A stretch of 64,000 nucleotides of DNA from Psychrobacillus sp. OK032 (GCF_900111345.1 NZ_FOGY01000008.1:62001-126000); one strand, 5' to 3'; shown: positions 12,058-22,223, counted from the first letter of the stretch. A program made the numbers and translations. Notes: generated by a model from the letters alone, not told the origin.

Positions 12058-12107
12058 ACACTTTACTCCATTTCCCAACCGCGCTTACTTACTTTAGTGT
12101 AGGTCTT

Positions 12108-12329
12108 TTATTTTTTAGATTCACTTTGAATGACACCGTTTGCTGTGTGAACAGATGCTTTACCTCTAATTTTCATAGCGGAAGTGTGCTCTGTAAATTG
12201 GGCAATCATCACTTCACCAGTATCTAGTTTTTCAGAATGATGGAATTTCGTATCCGTGCCACGAGTAAGTCCAATAACATGCACACCATCTTCTTCTGCT
12301 TTTATAACGATAAAATCTGAACTAGACAT
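12108..12329 (-). CDS. mtrB: trp RNA-binding attenuation protein (TRAP)
   Basis: Forms an 11-subunit ring that binds tryptophan and then wraps RNA carrying GAG/UAG repeats, attenuating trp genes. 73 residues (about 75 in B. subtilis), with the conserved [20 protein letters not shown] and [20 protein letters not shown] segments and KIRG RNA-binding lysine/arginine. GGAGAA precedes the ATG. It sits between folE and hepS as in B. subtilis, yet no trp gene is in this window. Confidence 0.95.
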   Translation of the reverse strand: MSSSDFIVIKAEEDGVHVIGLTRGTDTKFHHSEKLDTGEVMIAQFTEHTSAMKIRGKASVHTANGVIQSESKK

Positions 12330-12396
12330 AATTTATTCTCCTCTACAGAACAATCTTTTTTCATCATACCATATTCTAAAACATTCTCCAAAGCAG

Positions 12397-12966
12397 TTAC
12401 TTCATCTGAATAAAAGACAATATTTCGGAGCGCTTTACTTCGTCTGTTTCCAAAATCCCTCTAGCAACAGCCGTTACCGTCTTGGCACCTGGTTTTTTAA
12501 TCCCGCGCATCGTCATACACATATGCTCTGCCTCAATGACAACGTAAACACCGTGTGGATTTAACATTTCCATAATATCTTCTGCAATACTAGATGTAAT
12601 TCTCTCTTGCAGTTGTGGCCGTCTTGCAGTTGTTTCGACAGCTCTCGCTAATTTACTTAATCCGGTTACGACTCCATCGCGTGGAATGTATGCTACATGT
12701 GCTTTTCCGTAAAAAGGAACGAGATGATGCTCGCACATGGAATAAAAAGGAATATCTTTTACTAACACGAGTTCTTCATGATCTTCGTTAAATACGGTTT
12801 TAAAATATTCTTTTGGATCTTGATGTAATCCTTCAAACATTTCCGCATACATTTTAGAAACTCGTTTTGGTGTTTCGAGTAATCCTTCTCTTTCTGGATT
12901 TTCGCCAACAGCTTCTAAAATCATTTTTACTGCTTCTTCTATTTTTTTCAGATCGACACTCGTCAT
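12397..12966 (-). CDS. folE: GTP cyclohydrolase I
   Basis: Opens GTP to 7,8-dihydroneopterin triphosphate, first step of tetrahydrofolate synthesis. 189 residues. Zinc and active-site residues in [20 protein letters not shown] and the C-terminal [11 protein letters not shown] motif mark it as the zinc-dependent type I enzyme. AGGGGG precedes the ATG. In B. subtilis it is co-transcribed with mtrB (then named mtrA); 67 bp separate them here. Confidence 0.96.
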   Translation of the reverse strand: MTSVDLKKIEEAVKMILEAVGENPEREGLLETPKRVSKMYAEMFEGLHQDPKEYFKTVFNEDHEELVLVKDIPFYSMCEHHLVPFYGKAHVAYIPRDGVVTGLSKLARAVETTARRPQLQERITSSIAEDIMEMLNPHGVYVVIEAEHMCMTMRGIKKPGAKTVTAVARGILETDEVKRSEILSFIQMK

Positions 12967-13074
12967 CTGTTAACCCCCTAGACCAAACTATATATACCAT
13001 TAGCATCTTAGCATACGTATCAAATTTAATAAATATTTTTTACTTGTTTAAGCAAGAAGTTTAAGCACCCACCG

Positions 13075-13150
13075 GATAAGGGTAGGTAATCTAAGTGCGC
13101 ACCGTCCTTATCGCAACAACTGCATGACCTACATCCTGTAGGGTTCAATA
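13075..13150. repeat. Degenerate hairpin module (family B)
   Basis: Decayed copy of the module seen at 15.4, 29.6, 48.2 and 63.0 kb: AATCTAAGTGCGC, then GCAACAACTGCATGACCTAC and the intact small hairpin CCTACATCCTGTAGG. It fills part of the folE-hbs gap; the remainder up to the hbs terminator shows nothing recognisable. Confidence 0.6.
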
Positions 13151-13235
13151 GTAATTCAAAATATGGACGCAATTACGCCAAGGCGAATTGATTTATGTAT
13201 GTATCATTGAGATTTCTATTTATTGCATGTTGTAA

Positions 13236-13281
13236 TTGAAAAGAACGGCTACTATGAAGCAAGCTTCACAATAACCGTTCT
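13236..13281 (-). terminator. Terminator after hbs
   Basis: Minus-strand arms TAGAACGG and CCGTTCT enclose an inner GAAGC/GCTTC stem and are followed by TTTTC, 20 bases after the hbs stop. Confidence 0.8.
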
Positions 13282-13298
13282 ATGTACTACAACATCAG

Positions 13299-13571
13299 TT
13301 ATTTAACTGCGTCTTTAAGTGCTTTACCTGGTTTAAAAGCAGGCACCTTGCTAGCAGCGATGTCGATTTCTTCACCTGTTTGAGGGTTACGTCCTTTACG
13401 TGCTGCACGTTCACGAACCTCAAAGTTACCAAAACCGATTAATTGAACTTTACCTCCATCTGCAAGAGCAGCTTGAATTGATTCAAATACAGCTTCAACA
13501 GCTTTAGATGCGTCCTTTTTAGAAAGTTCTGCAGCTTCTGCAACAGCGTTTACTAATTCTGTTTTATTCAT
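13299..13571 (-). CDS. hbs: HU-family DNA-binding protein
   Basis: Histone-like nucleoid protein, DNA-bending homodimer. 90 residues; signature [20 protein letters not shown] and C-terminal [15 protein letters not shown]. The ATG at 13571 has GAGGAGG eight bases upstream; the GTG at 13580 lies inside that site. Codons are strongly biased, as expected for an abundant protein. Own terminator and likely own promoter. Confidence 0.97.
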   Translation of the reverse strand: MNKTELVNAVAEAAELSKKDASKAVEAVFESIQAALADGGKVQLIGFGNFEVRERAARKGRNPQTGEEIDIAASKVPAFKPGKALKDAVK

Positions 13572-13698
13572 ACCATTCACCTCCTCTCAAAGGAAGATAG
13601 CTTTAACTCTTTAAAAAGAGTATCACAACAGAAATGGCTTCGCAACACTATTTACACGTGTTTAGGGAAGATTCCTTAAAAAAACGTGAATTTCATAA

Positions 13699-13736
13699 AA
13701 TAACAGGACTTTTCGCATAGTCGCGAAAAGCCCTGT
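13699..13736 (-). terminator. Terminator after spoIVA
   Basis: Minus-strand arms ACAGGGCTTTTCGCG and CGCGA..AAAGTCCTGT form a stem followed by TATTTTATG, just past the spoIVA stop. Confidence 0.75.
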
Positions 13737-13743
13737 ATCAGAT

Positions 13744-15222
13744 TTACAGTATGAATGTTACCATTCCTCGATCGCCTTCATTTACCATTCGTTCGATTGT
13801 TTGTCGCATTCTGTTCTTCGCAACAGCAGAAACGCTTTCTGTTTTGTAACGCAAACTTTCTTTCATCACTTCAACTAAGGAAGTACCGAAAACTTGTGTT
13901 TGCCACAATGCATCACGGTCATGCAAATACCCATGCTTTAAATCTTTTAATAATTGCTGACTATGGAATTCAGAACCAATTAGCGGAGCAAACTCTGCCT
14001 CCATATCAACCCGAATTATGTGAAGAGAAGCGGCTTTTGCTTTTAGGCTAACCCCGTAGAAATTATTTTGTTTAATAATTTCTGGCGCGGAAGGTTGAAA
14101 ATCTTGAATGGTAGGAAGCGATACCCCGTACCCGTGATTTTTAGCTGCTTCCAGTGCTTCCGAAAATTTATTGTATGCTTTTTTCGCCGTAGACGCATCT
14201 TTGACGAACAAAAGCCAGTCTTTTTTGGTTTGAATCGGTTCTTCTAACCACTCATCACATACTTCTTGGAACACTTCTGGCTTTAATCCAATTTGAATAC
14301 AAGCTGATCCTCTACCCGGATTTGCTTCTACTACTTCCGCTGACTGAATAAATGGAACTTGTTTAAAACGCGTAGCAAGTTCTTTTACATCCTTCATTTT
14401 TGACACAATTTGTAACCATTCGTGTAAGGATGAAGTGATTGCATTGTTCACAAAATGATCCGGTTCCAGTACATCTGTCCAATCCGGCTTTACAACTTCG
14501 ATATCGGTAATTGGAAATTCATAAAGTGCTTGTTGGAGTATGTACTGAATTTCCTCCGCGGTCATTCTGTCCACTGCAACCGCTATTACAGGCACTTCAT
14601 GTTTTTTCTGTAATTCCTCACTCAGATGAATAGTGTCAATATGACCTGGGGTTTTGCTATTCAATACAATAACAAATGGTTTACCAATTTCTTTTAACTG
14701 CGAAATTATTTGCTCTTCTGCATGTTCCGCTGCTTTTCGCGGAATATTATTCACGGTACCATCCGTAGTTACAACGATACCAATCGTTGAATGATCACGA
14801 ATTACTTTATCTGTACCAATTCGTGCTGCTTCTTCGAATGGAATTGCTTCACTATGCCAAGGTGTGTGCACTAGTTTCTGTCCGTCTTCACCAGAACCAG
14901 TGTTAATCCCATCGATCATGTAGCCGACACAGTCTACTAATCGAATCTGCAGTCGTAATTGATCTTCTCCAAGGTGAATATTCGTTCCATGTGCTGGGAC
15001 AAATTTAGGTTCTGCGGTCATGATGACGTTACCTGGAGAACTTTGCGGAAGCTCATCTTGCGCTCGTACTCTTTCCGCTTCATCTTGAATATTCGGAATG
15101 ACTACGAGCTCCATTACTCGTTTGACAAAAGTAGATTTCCCTACCCTGACTGGACCTACAACACCAATATACACATCTCCATTAGTTCGCTCTGCTATTT
15201 GTTCATAAAGTTGATTTGACAT
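13744..15222 (-). CDS. spoIVA: Stage IV sporulation protein A (coat ATPase)
   Basis: Spore-coat basement protein that hydrolyses ATP to polymerise around the forespore, anchored by SpoVM in Bacillus. 492 residues, identical to the B. subtilis length once the ATG at 15222 is used; that start has AAAGGAG upstream, while the extension to 15261 has none. Walker A GPVRVGKSTF at 23-32, Walker B-like LVDCVGY, and the SpoIVA middle and C-terminal domains follow. Expressed in the mother cell in Bacillus under sigma-E and sigma-K; I could not confirm a promoter. Confidence 0.96.
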   Translation of the reverse strand: MSNQLYEQIAERTNGDVYIGVVGPVRVGKSTFVKRVMELVVIPNIQDEAERVRAQDELPQSSPGNVIMTAEPKFVPAHGTNIHLGEDQLRLQIRLVDCVGYMIDGINTGSGEDGQKLVHTPWHSEAIPFEEAARIGTDKVIRDHSTIGIVVTTDGTVNNIPRKAAEHAEEQIISQLKEIGKPFVIVLNSKTPGHIDTIHLSEELQKKHEVPVIAVAVDRMTAEEIQYILQQALYEFPITDIEVVKPDWTDVLEPDHFVNNAITSSLHEWLQIVSKMKDVKELATRFKQVPFIQSAEVVEANPGRGSACIQIGLKPEVFQEVCDEWLEEPIQTKKDWLLFVKDASTAKKAYNKFSEALEAAKNHGYGVSLPTIQDFQPSAPEIIKQNNFYGVSLKAKAASLHIIRVDMEAEFAPLIGSEFHSQQLLKDLKHGYLHDRDALWQTQVFGTSLVEVMKESLRYKTESVSAVAKNRMRQTIERMVNEGDRGMVTFIL

Positions 15223-15304
15223 GGATAGTCTCCTTTCTTCGCAATCTAATATATGTGGCAAAAAAACGTTTCATGCATAAAGCACAAAACGTTTTTCTAC
15301 GTAT

Positions 15305-15570
15305 GGAGTTTCCGCTAGGGTTTCGGCTGCAGGGCGGACGCGTTCAACGGCATGAGCGTTTAGCCATCACCGCCGCTTTCGCGTTCGTTGTGATGTATCA
15401 TCTTCTCAACAGAGGAACGAAGGCTAAGTGCGCCACATCAAAAGGAAGGCAATCTAAGTTCGCCGCGTCCTGCGGCAACGATTGCATGACCCACTTCCTG
15501 TGGGCCTCAACGCCTTCGTGACCAACATCCTGTTGGCCTCCGCAAGAGTCGACGCCCTTCCGCTACAATC
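15305..15570. repeat. GC-rich palindromic element (family A, copy 2) with hairpin modules
   Basis: About 266 bp. It begins GAGTTTCCGCTAGGG, has the central TTTAGCCATCACCGCCGC palindrome, then three type B hairpins (CCGCG/TGCGG, CCCAC/GTGGG, CCAAC/GTTGG), and ends GAGTCGACGCCCTTCCGC. It lies upstream of spoIVA. The following stretch, 15571-15988, is AT-rich and holds no gene or array that I can support. Confidence 0.85.
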
Positions 15571-15988
15571 AAGGAAATTGCTTACTTATGAGCATCGATT
15601 TGCTAAAAATTGAAATGACTTAGGGTAGAAAACTGGTCATAGTTAGCTATCAATTCTATTCGGAAAGCATCTAAATCGCACCAGAGCAACTAAATTGCTA
15701 GTAATATTTTCAACCAATTATTAATATTACAAGTTTTTAGAGTGAGACGGCGATGAATAGGAGTGTTATGTTATTGCGCATTAATCCTATAATACGCAAT
15801 ATTTTTAGTTAGAATTACTAAATAAAAAAAGTTTCATTGATAAAAAAAGTGAGGAAATGTGCGAGTGAAATTGTATACTCTAAGTTGTCTTTTATTAAAA
15901 TTATATCCTTTCCTCTTATCCAAAGTAAGGCACATTTCACTTGAACTTCATAGAGTAGCGAAGGACCAATATTCACCGTGCGATTATT

Positions 15989-16030
15989 AAAAAAATGTGT
16001 ATGGATACGACTAAGTCGCACCCATACACA
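15989..16030 (-). terminator. Terminator after yphF
   Basis: Minus-strand arms TGTGTATGGGTGCGAC and GTCGTATCCATACACA with a 3-base loop, followed by seven T; about 70 bases after the yphF stop. Confidence 0.88.
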
Positions 16031-16101
16031 TTAAATTAAAATAATTATTTAGCCGTCATTTCTTCAAAAGTGGACAATGTTAATCAGTAAGAAACTACTG
16101 G

Positions 16102-16818
16102 TTACTTAGCAGGCGTAAGCATAAATATTGGTTCGTTATTCTCATCTATCGTATATGGAAGCGAATAGGCAGGAACAATTGCAAAATTATCCGTTAGTAA
16201 AAAGCGAATATCGTCTCCCGGTTTTATTTCTACCTCATTTTCTTGAAGAAGACGATTTAACTCGATAGAATAGTCCACATACACTTTCCCGTCACCAGTT
16301 GCTACTAAAGGTAGCTGGATGTCGGAATAAGGGCTTTGTACGGATAGCTCGCTTTTAAAACCCATCTTCTCATAATCTAGTTTATATACACCTTCTGCAA
16401 TTATTTCTGCAACAGGCCCATATCCATTAATACCTTTTCGATAGTTAATGTCTCGAATGGCACTCGCAATCCGCAAATCTACTAATTTAACCGTAGGATT
16501 TTCTTCTACGTCCATTAACACGTATTGGTAAATCCCACCTGCTTCATAAGCATTAGCAGGTACTTTCCCCATATAAGTAGGCACTACTTTTTTAAAATCA
16601 ATCGGATATTTGATGTATTGATCCGTTTCCAAATCACGCGTTTTAATCGGCAGTAAACCACCGGAATCTTCTTTAAAGCTATTTACTGCATTTTGTACCG
16701 CATTCAACTGATCTTCATATGGCAATAAATTCTCTGGCTCATATCCACTTTTATAACTACATCCTGCTAATACTAATATTCCGATAGTAAGAACTGCTAG
16801 TAAACGTAACTTTTTCAT
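16102..16818 (-). CDS. yphF: YphF-like lipoprotein of unknown function
   Basis: 238 residues beginning with a lipoprotein signal: basic start MKKLR, hydrophobic core, and lipobox VLAGC with Cys20 as the lipidated residue. The rest is a soluble extracytoplasmic domain with no motif I can name. B. subtilis has a lipoprotein, YphF, at this exact place between spoIVA and yphE-gpsA; the name rests mainly on that. Preceded by YphE with 13 bases between, so probably one operon. Role unknown, possibly sporulation-related by company only. Confidence 0.75.
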   Translation of the reverse strand: MKKLRLLAVLTIGILVLAGCSYKSGYEPENLLPYEDQLNAVQNAVNSFKEDSGGLLPIKTRDLETDQYIKYPIDFKKVVPTYMGKVPANAYEAGGIYQYVLMDVEENPTVKLVDLRIASAIRDINYRKGINGYGPVAEIIAEGVYKLDYEKMGFKSELSVQSPYSDIQLPLVATGDGKVYVDYSIELNRLLQENEVEIKPGDDIRFLLTDNFAIVPAYSLPYTIDENNEPIFMLTPAK

Positions 16819-16831
16819 GCGAATCTCCTTA

Positions 16832-17047
16832 CTAAGCTTTTGTTGGGTTAAAAATAATATAAATCATTGTGATAAAGCCTATAAATAACAATATGTATGC
16901 GATTAAACCAAAGATAAATTTCAAGAAAGTATTTTTCAGTTTCGTTTTAACAAAGAACATAAATAGCATTGCTAAAAACATACAACCCATGGATCCAAAT
17001 GATATCCACATTTTATCCATTGAAGACACTAACAATACAGGTAACAC
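16832..17047 (-). CDS. yphE: YphE-like small membrane protein (DUF2768 type)
   Basis: About 71 residues with two predicted membrane helices (about residues 15-35 and 44-66) separated by the basic loop KTKLKN. Position and size match B. subtilis YphE. The start is uncertain: GTG at 17047 has AAAGGTGG eight bases upstream and is preferred; an ATG at 17020 has no site. Function unknown. Confidence 0.7.
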   Translation of the reverse strand: MLPVLLVSSMDKMWISFGSMGCMFLAMLFMFFVKTKLKNTFLKFIFGLIAYILLFIGFITMIYIIFNPTKA

Positions 17048-17113
17048 AAACTTTCCCACCTTTCATCAACAAAAAAGTAAAGTGCTTTAAATACACTTAG
17101 TAATGCTATAACG

Positions 17114-17145
17114 GCTGCAGTCGCCGCCTTCCATCATCAATCGAC
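17114..17145. repeat. Short remnant of a family A element end
   Basis: GCAGTCGCCGCCTTCCATC followed by AATC matches the right end of the family A elements (GAGTCGCCGCCTTCCGC...CAATC), with nothing recognisable before it. Probably a decayed copy between gpsA and yphE. Confidence 0.5.
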
Positions 17146-17220
17146 AAAGCAGACCGTAGACCAACTGTTTCACAGTCTAAGTTAATAGCTTACCAAATTT
17201 CAATACTTTCTTGTACTTCA

Positions 17221-17250
17221 AAAAAGAGTTGCTGTTAAACAACTCTTTTC
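17221..17250 (-). terminator. Terminator after gpsA
   Basis: Minus-strand AAAGAGTTG and CAACTCTTT arms with an 8-base loop, followed by TTTTTT; 13 bases after the gpsA stop. Confidence 0.85.
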
Positions 17251-17262
17251 TTTGTGACAAAT

Positions 17263-18282
17263 TTAGAACGATTTATAATCATCCAACTCATGCTTTTTCG
17301 TACGATGCATTAAAATATCGACCGCTTCTTTTGGATGTATACCTTCGAATAAGACAGAATGCAATGCTTCTGTGATTGGCATATCTACCTGTTGCTTTTT
17401 CGCAAGCTGATAAGCTGCTTTCGTTGTTCGTACGCCTTCTACGACCATTCCCATCTCATCTAATACAGTTTGCAAGTTTGCACCTTTGCCAAGCATATTA
17501 CCAGCTCGCCAGTTTCTAGAATGGACACTTGTGCATGTTGCGATCAAATCGCCCATTCCAGTTAACCCTGAAAACGTAGAAGCATCCGCTCCTAAGCTGA
17601 TGCCTAGTCTAGTGATTTCTGCTAAACCTCTTGTAATAAGTGCAGCCTTAGCATTATCTCCATATCCTAGACCGTCTACAATTCCAGCAGCTAAGGCAAT
17701 AACATTTTTTAAAGCTGCGCCAATTTCTACACCTACAACATCATCATTGGTGTAAACGCGGAAATAGTTATTCATAAACATACCTTGCACTTTTTCAGCA
17801 GCTTCCATCTTTTCACTTGCTACAGTAACCGTAGTTGGATGTTGTAATACTACTTCCTCTGCGTGACTAGGACCAGATAAAACTACTATTGCATCTACAA
17901 ATTCAGCTGGAAGTTCCTCCTCCAGCATTTCGGAAATGCGTTTTAACGAATCAGGTTCAATCCCTTTCGAAACATGTACGAATAATTTCTTCTCCGTTAA
18001 AAATGGCTTCATATCATGACAAACTTCACGTATTGCTTTTGTTGGAACTGCGATTACAATAATAGATGCATGATGAATCGCTCGCTCAAAATCACTAGTA
18101 GCTTTTAAATTGCTAGGCAGTGTAATACTTGGTAAATACTTATTATTTGCATGAAAGTCGTTTATTTCTTTCGCTTGATTTTCCCGATGTGACCACAAAA
18201 GACAATCATTATTGTTATTTGCGAGCACCATTGCAAGCGCTGTTCCCCAGCTGCCTGCACCAAGTACAGTAACTTTCTCCAT
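17263..18282 (-). CDS. gpsA: Glycerol-3-phosphate dehydrogenase [NAD(P)+]
   Basis: Reduces dihydroxyacetone phosphate to sn-glycerol 3-phosphate for phospholipid synthesis. 339 residues; N-terminal Rossmann motif [14 protein letters not shown], the GSPSHAEE-like motif present as [10 protein letters not shown], and catalytic lysine region [17 protein letters not shown] at 18282 with AAAGGGG nine bases ahead; the in-frame TTG at 18303 precedes that site. Follows der by 21 bp, so co-transcribed. Confidence 0.96.
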   Translation of the reverse strand: MEKVTVLGAGSWGTALAMVLANNNNDCLLWSHRENQAKEINDFHANNKYLPSITLPSNLKATSDFERAIHHASIIVIAVPTKAIREVCHDMKPFLTEKKLFVHVSKGIEPDSLKRISEMLEEELPAEFVDAIVVLSGPSHAEEVVLQHPTTVTVASEKMEAAEKVQGMFMNNYFRVYTNDDVVGVEIGAALKNVIALAAGIVDGLGYGDNAKAALITRGLAEITRLGISLGADASTFSGLTGMGDLIATCTSVHSRNWRAGNMLGKGANLQTVLDEMGMVVEGVRTTKAAYQLAKKQQVDMPITEALHSVLFEGIHPKEAVDILMHRTKKHELDDYKSF

Positions 18283-18303
18283 TTTCTTACGCCCCTTTAA
18301 CAA

Positions 18304-19614
18304 TCAAGTTCTTGCGCGAGTAATGATGCGGATTGGAGTCCCTTCAAAATCAAAGGATTCACGAATACGATTTTCTAAAAATCGCTCATAAGAGAAATGC
18401 ATCATGTCTGGTTCGTTTACAAACACAACAAAAGTTGGTGGTTTAATCGCCACTTGTGTTGCATAGTAAATACGTAATCTTTTCCCTTTATCTGTTGGAG
18501 CTGGATTACGCGCTATAGAATCTTCAATAACTTCATTCAAGACAGATGATTGTACGCGAAGTGAATGGTTTTCACTTACGGTATTTATTATTGGAAACAA
18601 GGTATTCACACGTTGCTTTGTTTTTGCTGAAACAAAAACAATAGGCGCATAATCCAAGAATTGGAAATGCTCACGAATTGATTTTGTCATTTCGTTCATT
18701 GTCTTATCGTCTTTTTCAATTGCATCCCATTTATTCATCACAATGATAACTGCTTTACCACCTTCATGGGCATATCCAGCAATTTTCTTATCTTGCTCTT
18801 GGATACCTTCTTCCGCGTTTAGCACGACTAAAACAACGTCTGAACGTTCGATCGCCTTTAAAGCACGAAGCACACTGTATTTCTCTGTTGTTTCATATAC
18901 TTTTCCTTTTTTACGCATTCCAGCTGTATCGATCATGACGTACTCTTGCCCATCAACCGAATATTCCGTATCAATGGCATCTCGCGTTGTTCCAGCAATT
19001 TCACTTACAATAACGCGTTCTTGTCCTAAAAATGAATTGATCAAAGATGATTTCCCAACATTCGGTCTACCGATTAAAGAGAATTTAATCACATCTTCTC
19101 CGTATTCCTGCTCTTCTACATTAGGGAAGTTTTTCGCTACTTCGTCTAGTAAATCCCCTAGCCCTAATCCGTGAGATCCCGAAATAGGAAATGGCTCGCC
19201 CATTCCTAATGCATAGAAATCATAAATCATTTCACGCATATCTGGGTTATCAATTTTGTTCACTGCTAAAACGATCGGTTTTTTCGTTTTATACAAAATT
19301 TTAGCAACATATTCGTCTGCTGATGTAATGCCTTCTCGTCCATTTGTTAAGAAGATGATTACATCCGCTTCATCCATTGCGATTTCTGCTTGTTGTTTAA
19401 TTTGTTCTAAAAAAGGTTCATCGCTTAGTTCGATACCGCCTGTATCGATAATATTAAATTCATGTGCTAACCAATCGGCAGAACTATATATACGATCACG
19501 TGTAATACCTGGAATATCCTCCACGATAGATACACGTTCTCCTACGATTCGATTAAATATAGTCGATTTGCCGACATTTGGCCTACCAACGATTGCTACT
19601 ACTGGTTTTGTCAT
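18304..19614 (-). CDS. der: Ribosome-assembly GTPase Der (EngA)
   Basis: Essential double GTPase for 50S subunit maturation. 436 residues. First G domain GRPNVGKST (10-18), DTGG and NKID; second G domain GRPNVGKSS (about 183), DTAG, and NKWD; C-terminal KH-like domain ending in basic [15 protein letters not shown] precedes the ATG. Between the S1-like gene and gpsA as in B. subtilis. Confidence 0.97.
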   Translation of the reverse strand: MTKPVVAIVGRPNVGKSTIFNRIVGERVSIVEDIPGITRDRIYSSADWLAHEFNIIDTGGIELSDEPFLEQIKQQAEIAMDEADVIIFLTNGREGITSADEYVAKILYKTKKPIVLAVNKIDNPDMREMIYDFYALGMGEPFPISGSHGLGLGDLLDEVAKNFPNVEEQEYGEDVIKFSLIGRPNVGKSSLINSFLGQERVIVSEIAGTTRDAIDTEYSVDGQEYVMIDTAGMRKKGKVYETTEKYSVLRALKAIERSDVVLVVLNAEEGIQEQDKKIAGYAHEGGKAVIIVMNKWDAIEKDDKTMNEMTKSIREHFQFLDYAPIVFVSAKTKQRVNTLFPIINTVSENHSLRVQSSVLNEVIEDSIARNPAPTDKGKRLRIYYATQVAIKPPTFVVFVNEPDMMHFSYERFLENRIRESFDFEGTPIRIITRART

Positions 19615-19660
19615 TACTTATTCATCCTTCCAACTTCGTCTATTTTGTATTATACAACAA

Positions 19661-19703
19661 AAAGACAAAAGCAGGCGACTTCTTTGTCGAAGTCACCTGC
19701 TTT
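19661..19703 (-). terminator. Terminator after the S1-like gene
   Basis: Minus-strand arms AAGCAGGTGACTTC and GAAGTCGCCTGCTT with a 6-base loop, followed by a T-rich tract; 21 bases after the stop. Confidence 0.88.
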
Positions 19704-19723
19704 GTGATTCTTGTAGACTCGCG

Positions 19724-20866
19724 TTATTTAGTGAAATCCTTAAGCTTGTCTCCAAGTACATCGCTAATAGAGAAGCCTCTCGATTCTTCAGGTAACTGAT
19801 AATCTGCTAAATTAAACGCTTCTTCGTTTTCGATTAGATCTTTAATACTTAAGGACAATCTTTTTTCTCTACTATTTACTTCTAGCACTTTAACTTGTAC
19901 TTCTTCGCCTTCTTTTAACACTTCTTGTGGTGTACCGATATGTTGGTGAGCTATTTGTGAAATATGCACAAGCCCTTCTACACCTGGAAGTACTTCTACA
20001 AAAGCACCATAAGAAACAAGTCGTTTTACTTTACCTGTTAAAATAGTTCCTTTTGCAGCTTTTTCTTCGATTTCATCCCATGGTCCAGGCAATGTATCTT
20101 TGATCGAAAGTGAAATTCTTTCAGCATCTCGGTCAATCGATAATACTTTAACTTTTACTTGTTGCCCTTCTTTTAAAACGTCTGCAACATTATCTAAATG
20201 CTCATACGAAACTTGTGAAATATGCACAAGCCCGTCTACTCCGCCGATATCTACGAACGCCCCAAAGGATGCAAGACGTTGAACCGTACCATCTACTACG
20301 TCTCCAGGCTGAATAGCATCTAATGTTTTTAGTTTATTGACCGATTTTTCAGCTTCTACCACTGCTTTATGGGAGAGGATCAATCGATTTTTGTCTTTTT
20401 CTAACTCAACAATTTTAAAGGTTAATACTTTCCCTTTATAATCATCAAATGATTCAACGAAATGGTCTTCTATTAAAGATGCAGGGATAAATCCACGGAC
20501 ACCTAAATCGACTACTAATCCGCCTTTTACTACTTCTTTTACTTCTGTTTCAATAATTTCTCCTGATTGGAATTGCTTTTCAAGTTGATCCCATGCTTTC
20601 TCGGCATCTACTTTTCGTTTGGAAAGAACAAAATTAGCTTCTTCCACTTTTGTAATCATAAGTTCCAGTTCATCACCGATGGAAACGGCGTCGGATGCTT
20701 TTTCAATATGCAAGCTAGATAGTTCACTAATAGGAACGATGCCATCAAAAGGTGCACCTTCGATTGATACGATCACCGATTTTTCATCTACCTGTGCAAC
20801 CGATGCTTTTACTAGATCTCCCTCTTTAAACTCATGTGTGTCTTTTAAGTTCATTTCTTCTGACAT
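19724..20866 (-). CDS. ypfD: Ribosomal protein S1 homologue (YpfD type)
   Basis: 380 residues with four S1 RNA-binding repeats, at about 15-85, 100-170, 188-258 and 273-343; the third and fourth carry the typical GAFVDIGG.DGLVHISQ and GAFVEVLPGVEGLVHISQ strings. Bacillus YpfD has the same four-repeat form and is dispensable, unlike the six-repeat S1 of proteobacteria. ATG at 20866 has AAGGAGG eight bases upstream; the GTG at 20884 lies within the site. Upstream neighbours plsC and cmk match B. subtilis order. Confidence 0.92.
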   Translation of the reverse strand: MSEEMNLKDTHEFKEGDLVKASVAQVDEKSVIVSIEGAPFDGIVPISELSSLHIEKASDAVSIGDELELMITKVEEANFVLSKRKVDAEKAWDQLEKQFQSGEIIETEVKEVVKGGLVVDLGVRGFIPASLIEDHFVESFDDYKGKVLTFKIVELEKDKNRLILSHKAVVEAEKSVNKLKTLDAIQPGDVVDGTVQRLASFGAFVDIGGVDGLVHISQVSYEHLDNVADVLKEGQQVKVKVLSIDRDAERISLSIKDTLPGPWDEIEEKAAKGTILTGKVKRLVSYGAFVEVLPGVEGLVHISQIAHQHIGTPQEVLKEGEEVQVKVLEVNSREKRLSLSIKDLIENEEAFNLADYQLPEESRGFSISDVLGDKLKDFTK

Positions 20867-20959
20867 ATGATATTCCTCCTTCACAACGTCTCTAATCTAT
20901 TTTATGCCAACTAGCACAGAAATACAAAAAGAAGCACTTTTGAAATGGAAAAAGTCTAA

Positions 20960-21547
20960 TTATTTCGTTTTATATTGTTCTAATAACTCTGCAATATGAG
21001 CCATAATTACTTCTGTTACTTCTTCTGCGGATGCTTTTCTTTCGCGGTATGGTTGTATATCAATTGCATCGCCGTACACTATTTTTAGACGTTTAAATCG
21101 TTTATATGGTCCGATAATAGCACAAGGAACAACATTCGCATCTCCTCTTAAAGCAAAAAAGCCTGCTCCGCTGAATCCTTTCCCAAGTTGCCCATCTTTA
21201 CTTCTAGTTCCTTCTGGAAAAAGACCAACTACTTCCCCGTCTTTTAAAAGTTTAATAGCCTGGCGAAGAGCATCCCGGTCACTCATCCCTCTCTTAACAG
21301 GAAAAGCACGGACACCTGGCAAAATACTTTTTAAGATAGGCATACGAAATAATTCTTCTTTTGCCATAAAGTTAACAGGTCTTGGGGCATTTATACCAAC
21401 AACTGGCGGATCGAGTGCCGCGATATGGTTAGAACAAAGTAAAATGCCGCCTTCTTTTGGAAATTTGTCTGCTCCGATTACTTCAAATCGGTATAGTGGA
21501 TTCAACACGGAAAAAACAACTGTTTTTGCAAAGGAATAGAGCTTCAT
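20960..21547 (-). CDS. plsC: 1-acyl-sn-glycerol-3-phosphate acyltransferase
   Basis: Acylates lysophosphatidic acid to phosphatidic acid at the membrane. 195 residues with the acyltransferase motifs NHIAALDP (H-x4-D) and FPEGTRSKDG, plus VRAFPVKRG between them. The ATG at 21547 follows GAAAGGATGG, and the cmk stop lies one base ahead, so the two are coupled; longer in-frame reading back to 21634 is inside cmk and lacks a site. Confidence 0.92.
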   Translation of the reverse strand: MKLYSFAKTVVFSVLNPLYRFEVIGADKFPKEGGILLCSNHIAALDPPVVGINAPRPVNFMAKEELFRMPILKSILPGVRAFPVKRGMSDRDALRQAIKLLKDGEVVGLFPEGTRSKDGQLGKGFSGAGFFALRGDANVVPCAIIGPYKRFKRLKIVYGDAIDIQPYRERKASAEEVTEVIMAHIAELLEQYKTK

Positions 21548-21548
21548 A

Positions 21549-22223
21549 TTACGCCATCCTTTCTTTTGCAAGCTGCATAATTTGTTCAGATACTTCTTCA
21601 ATAGAAAGAGAAGTTGTATCGATATAGATCGCATCTTCCGCTTGTGTTAGGGGTGATGCTTCTCGCTCGCTATCCAGTTTATCCCGAAGAGCGATCTCTT
21701 CTATTAATTCTTCTAAACTTGTATGAATACCTCTTTTTTGGTTTTCTAAATATCTTCTTTTTGCTCGTTCTTCCACACTAGCAGACATGAAAACTTTTAG
21801 CTCTGCATCTGTTAATACATGCGTCCCAATATCTCTGCCGTCCATGACAATCCCGCCGTCTTTTCCCATATTCTCTTGTCTTTTTACCATTTCTTCACGT
21901 AAATCTGCATGAGCAGAAACAGCCGAAACGGAACTTGTTACTTCTTTAGAACGAATTTCTTCTGTTACTTCAACGTTGTCCAAAAAAACTAGTTGTCCTT
22001 TTGGAGAAGGTTTTAAATCGATTGCAGTGTCGTGTAATAATTTCGTTAATTTTTCCCCGTCTTGCAAATCTATGTTTAAGCGAATTGCTTTATACGTAAT
22101 TGCACGATACATTGCACCTGTATCTACATATGTATATCCTAATAATTCTGCTGTTTTTTTAGCTATTGTGCTTTTTCCGGCAGCTGCCGGCCCATCAATA
22201 GCGACTTGTATTCTTTTTGTCAT
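21549..22223 (-). CDS. cmk: Cytidylate kinase
   Basis: Phosphorylates CMP and dCMP using ATP. 224 residues; P-loop DGPAAAGKST at 9-18, NMP-binding DTGAMYRAIT, and the MDGRDIGTHV segment. TGGAGG precedes the ATG. First gene of a cmk-plsC pair; the S1-like gene follows after about 95 bp. Confidence 0.96.
   Translation of the reverse strand: MTKRIQVAIDGPAAAGKSTIAKKTAELLGYTYVDTGAMYRAITYKAIRLNIDLQDGEKLTKLLHDTAIDLKPSPKGQLVFLDNVEVTEEIRSKEVTSSVSAVSAHADLREEMVKRQENMGKDGGIVMDGRDIGTHVLTDAELKVFMSASVEERAKRRYLENQKRGIHTSLEELIEEIALRDKLDSEREASPLTQAEDAIYIDTTSLSIEEVSEQIMQLAKERMA

Noticed and set aside
15818-16021. Minus-strand frame of 67 residues downstream of yphF
   Set aside because: It begins inside the yphF terminator stem, has no ribosome site and no recognisable features.
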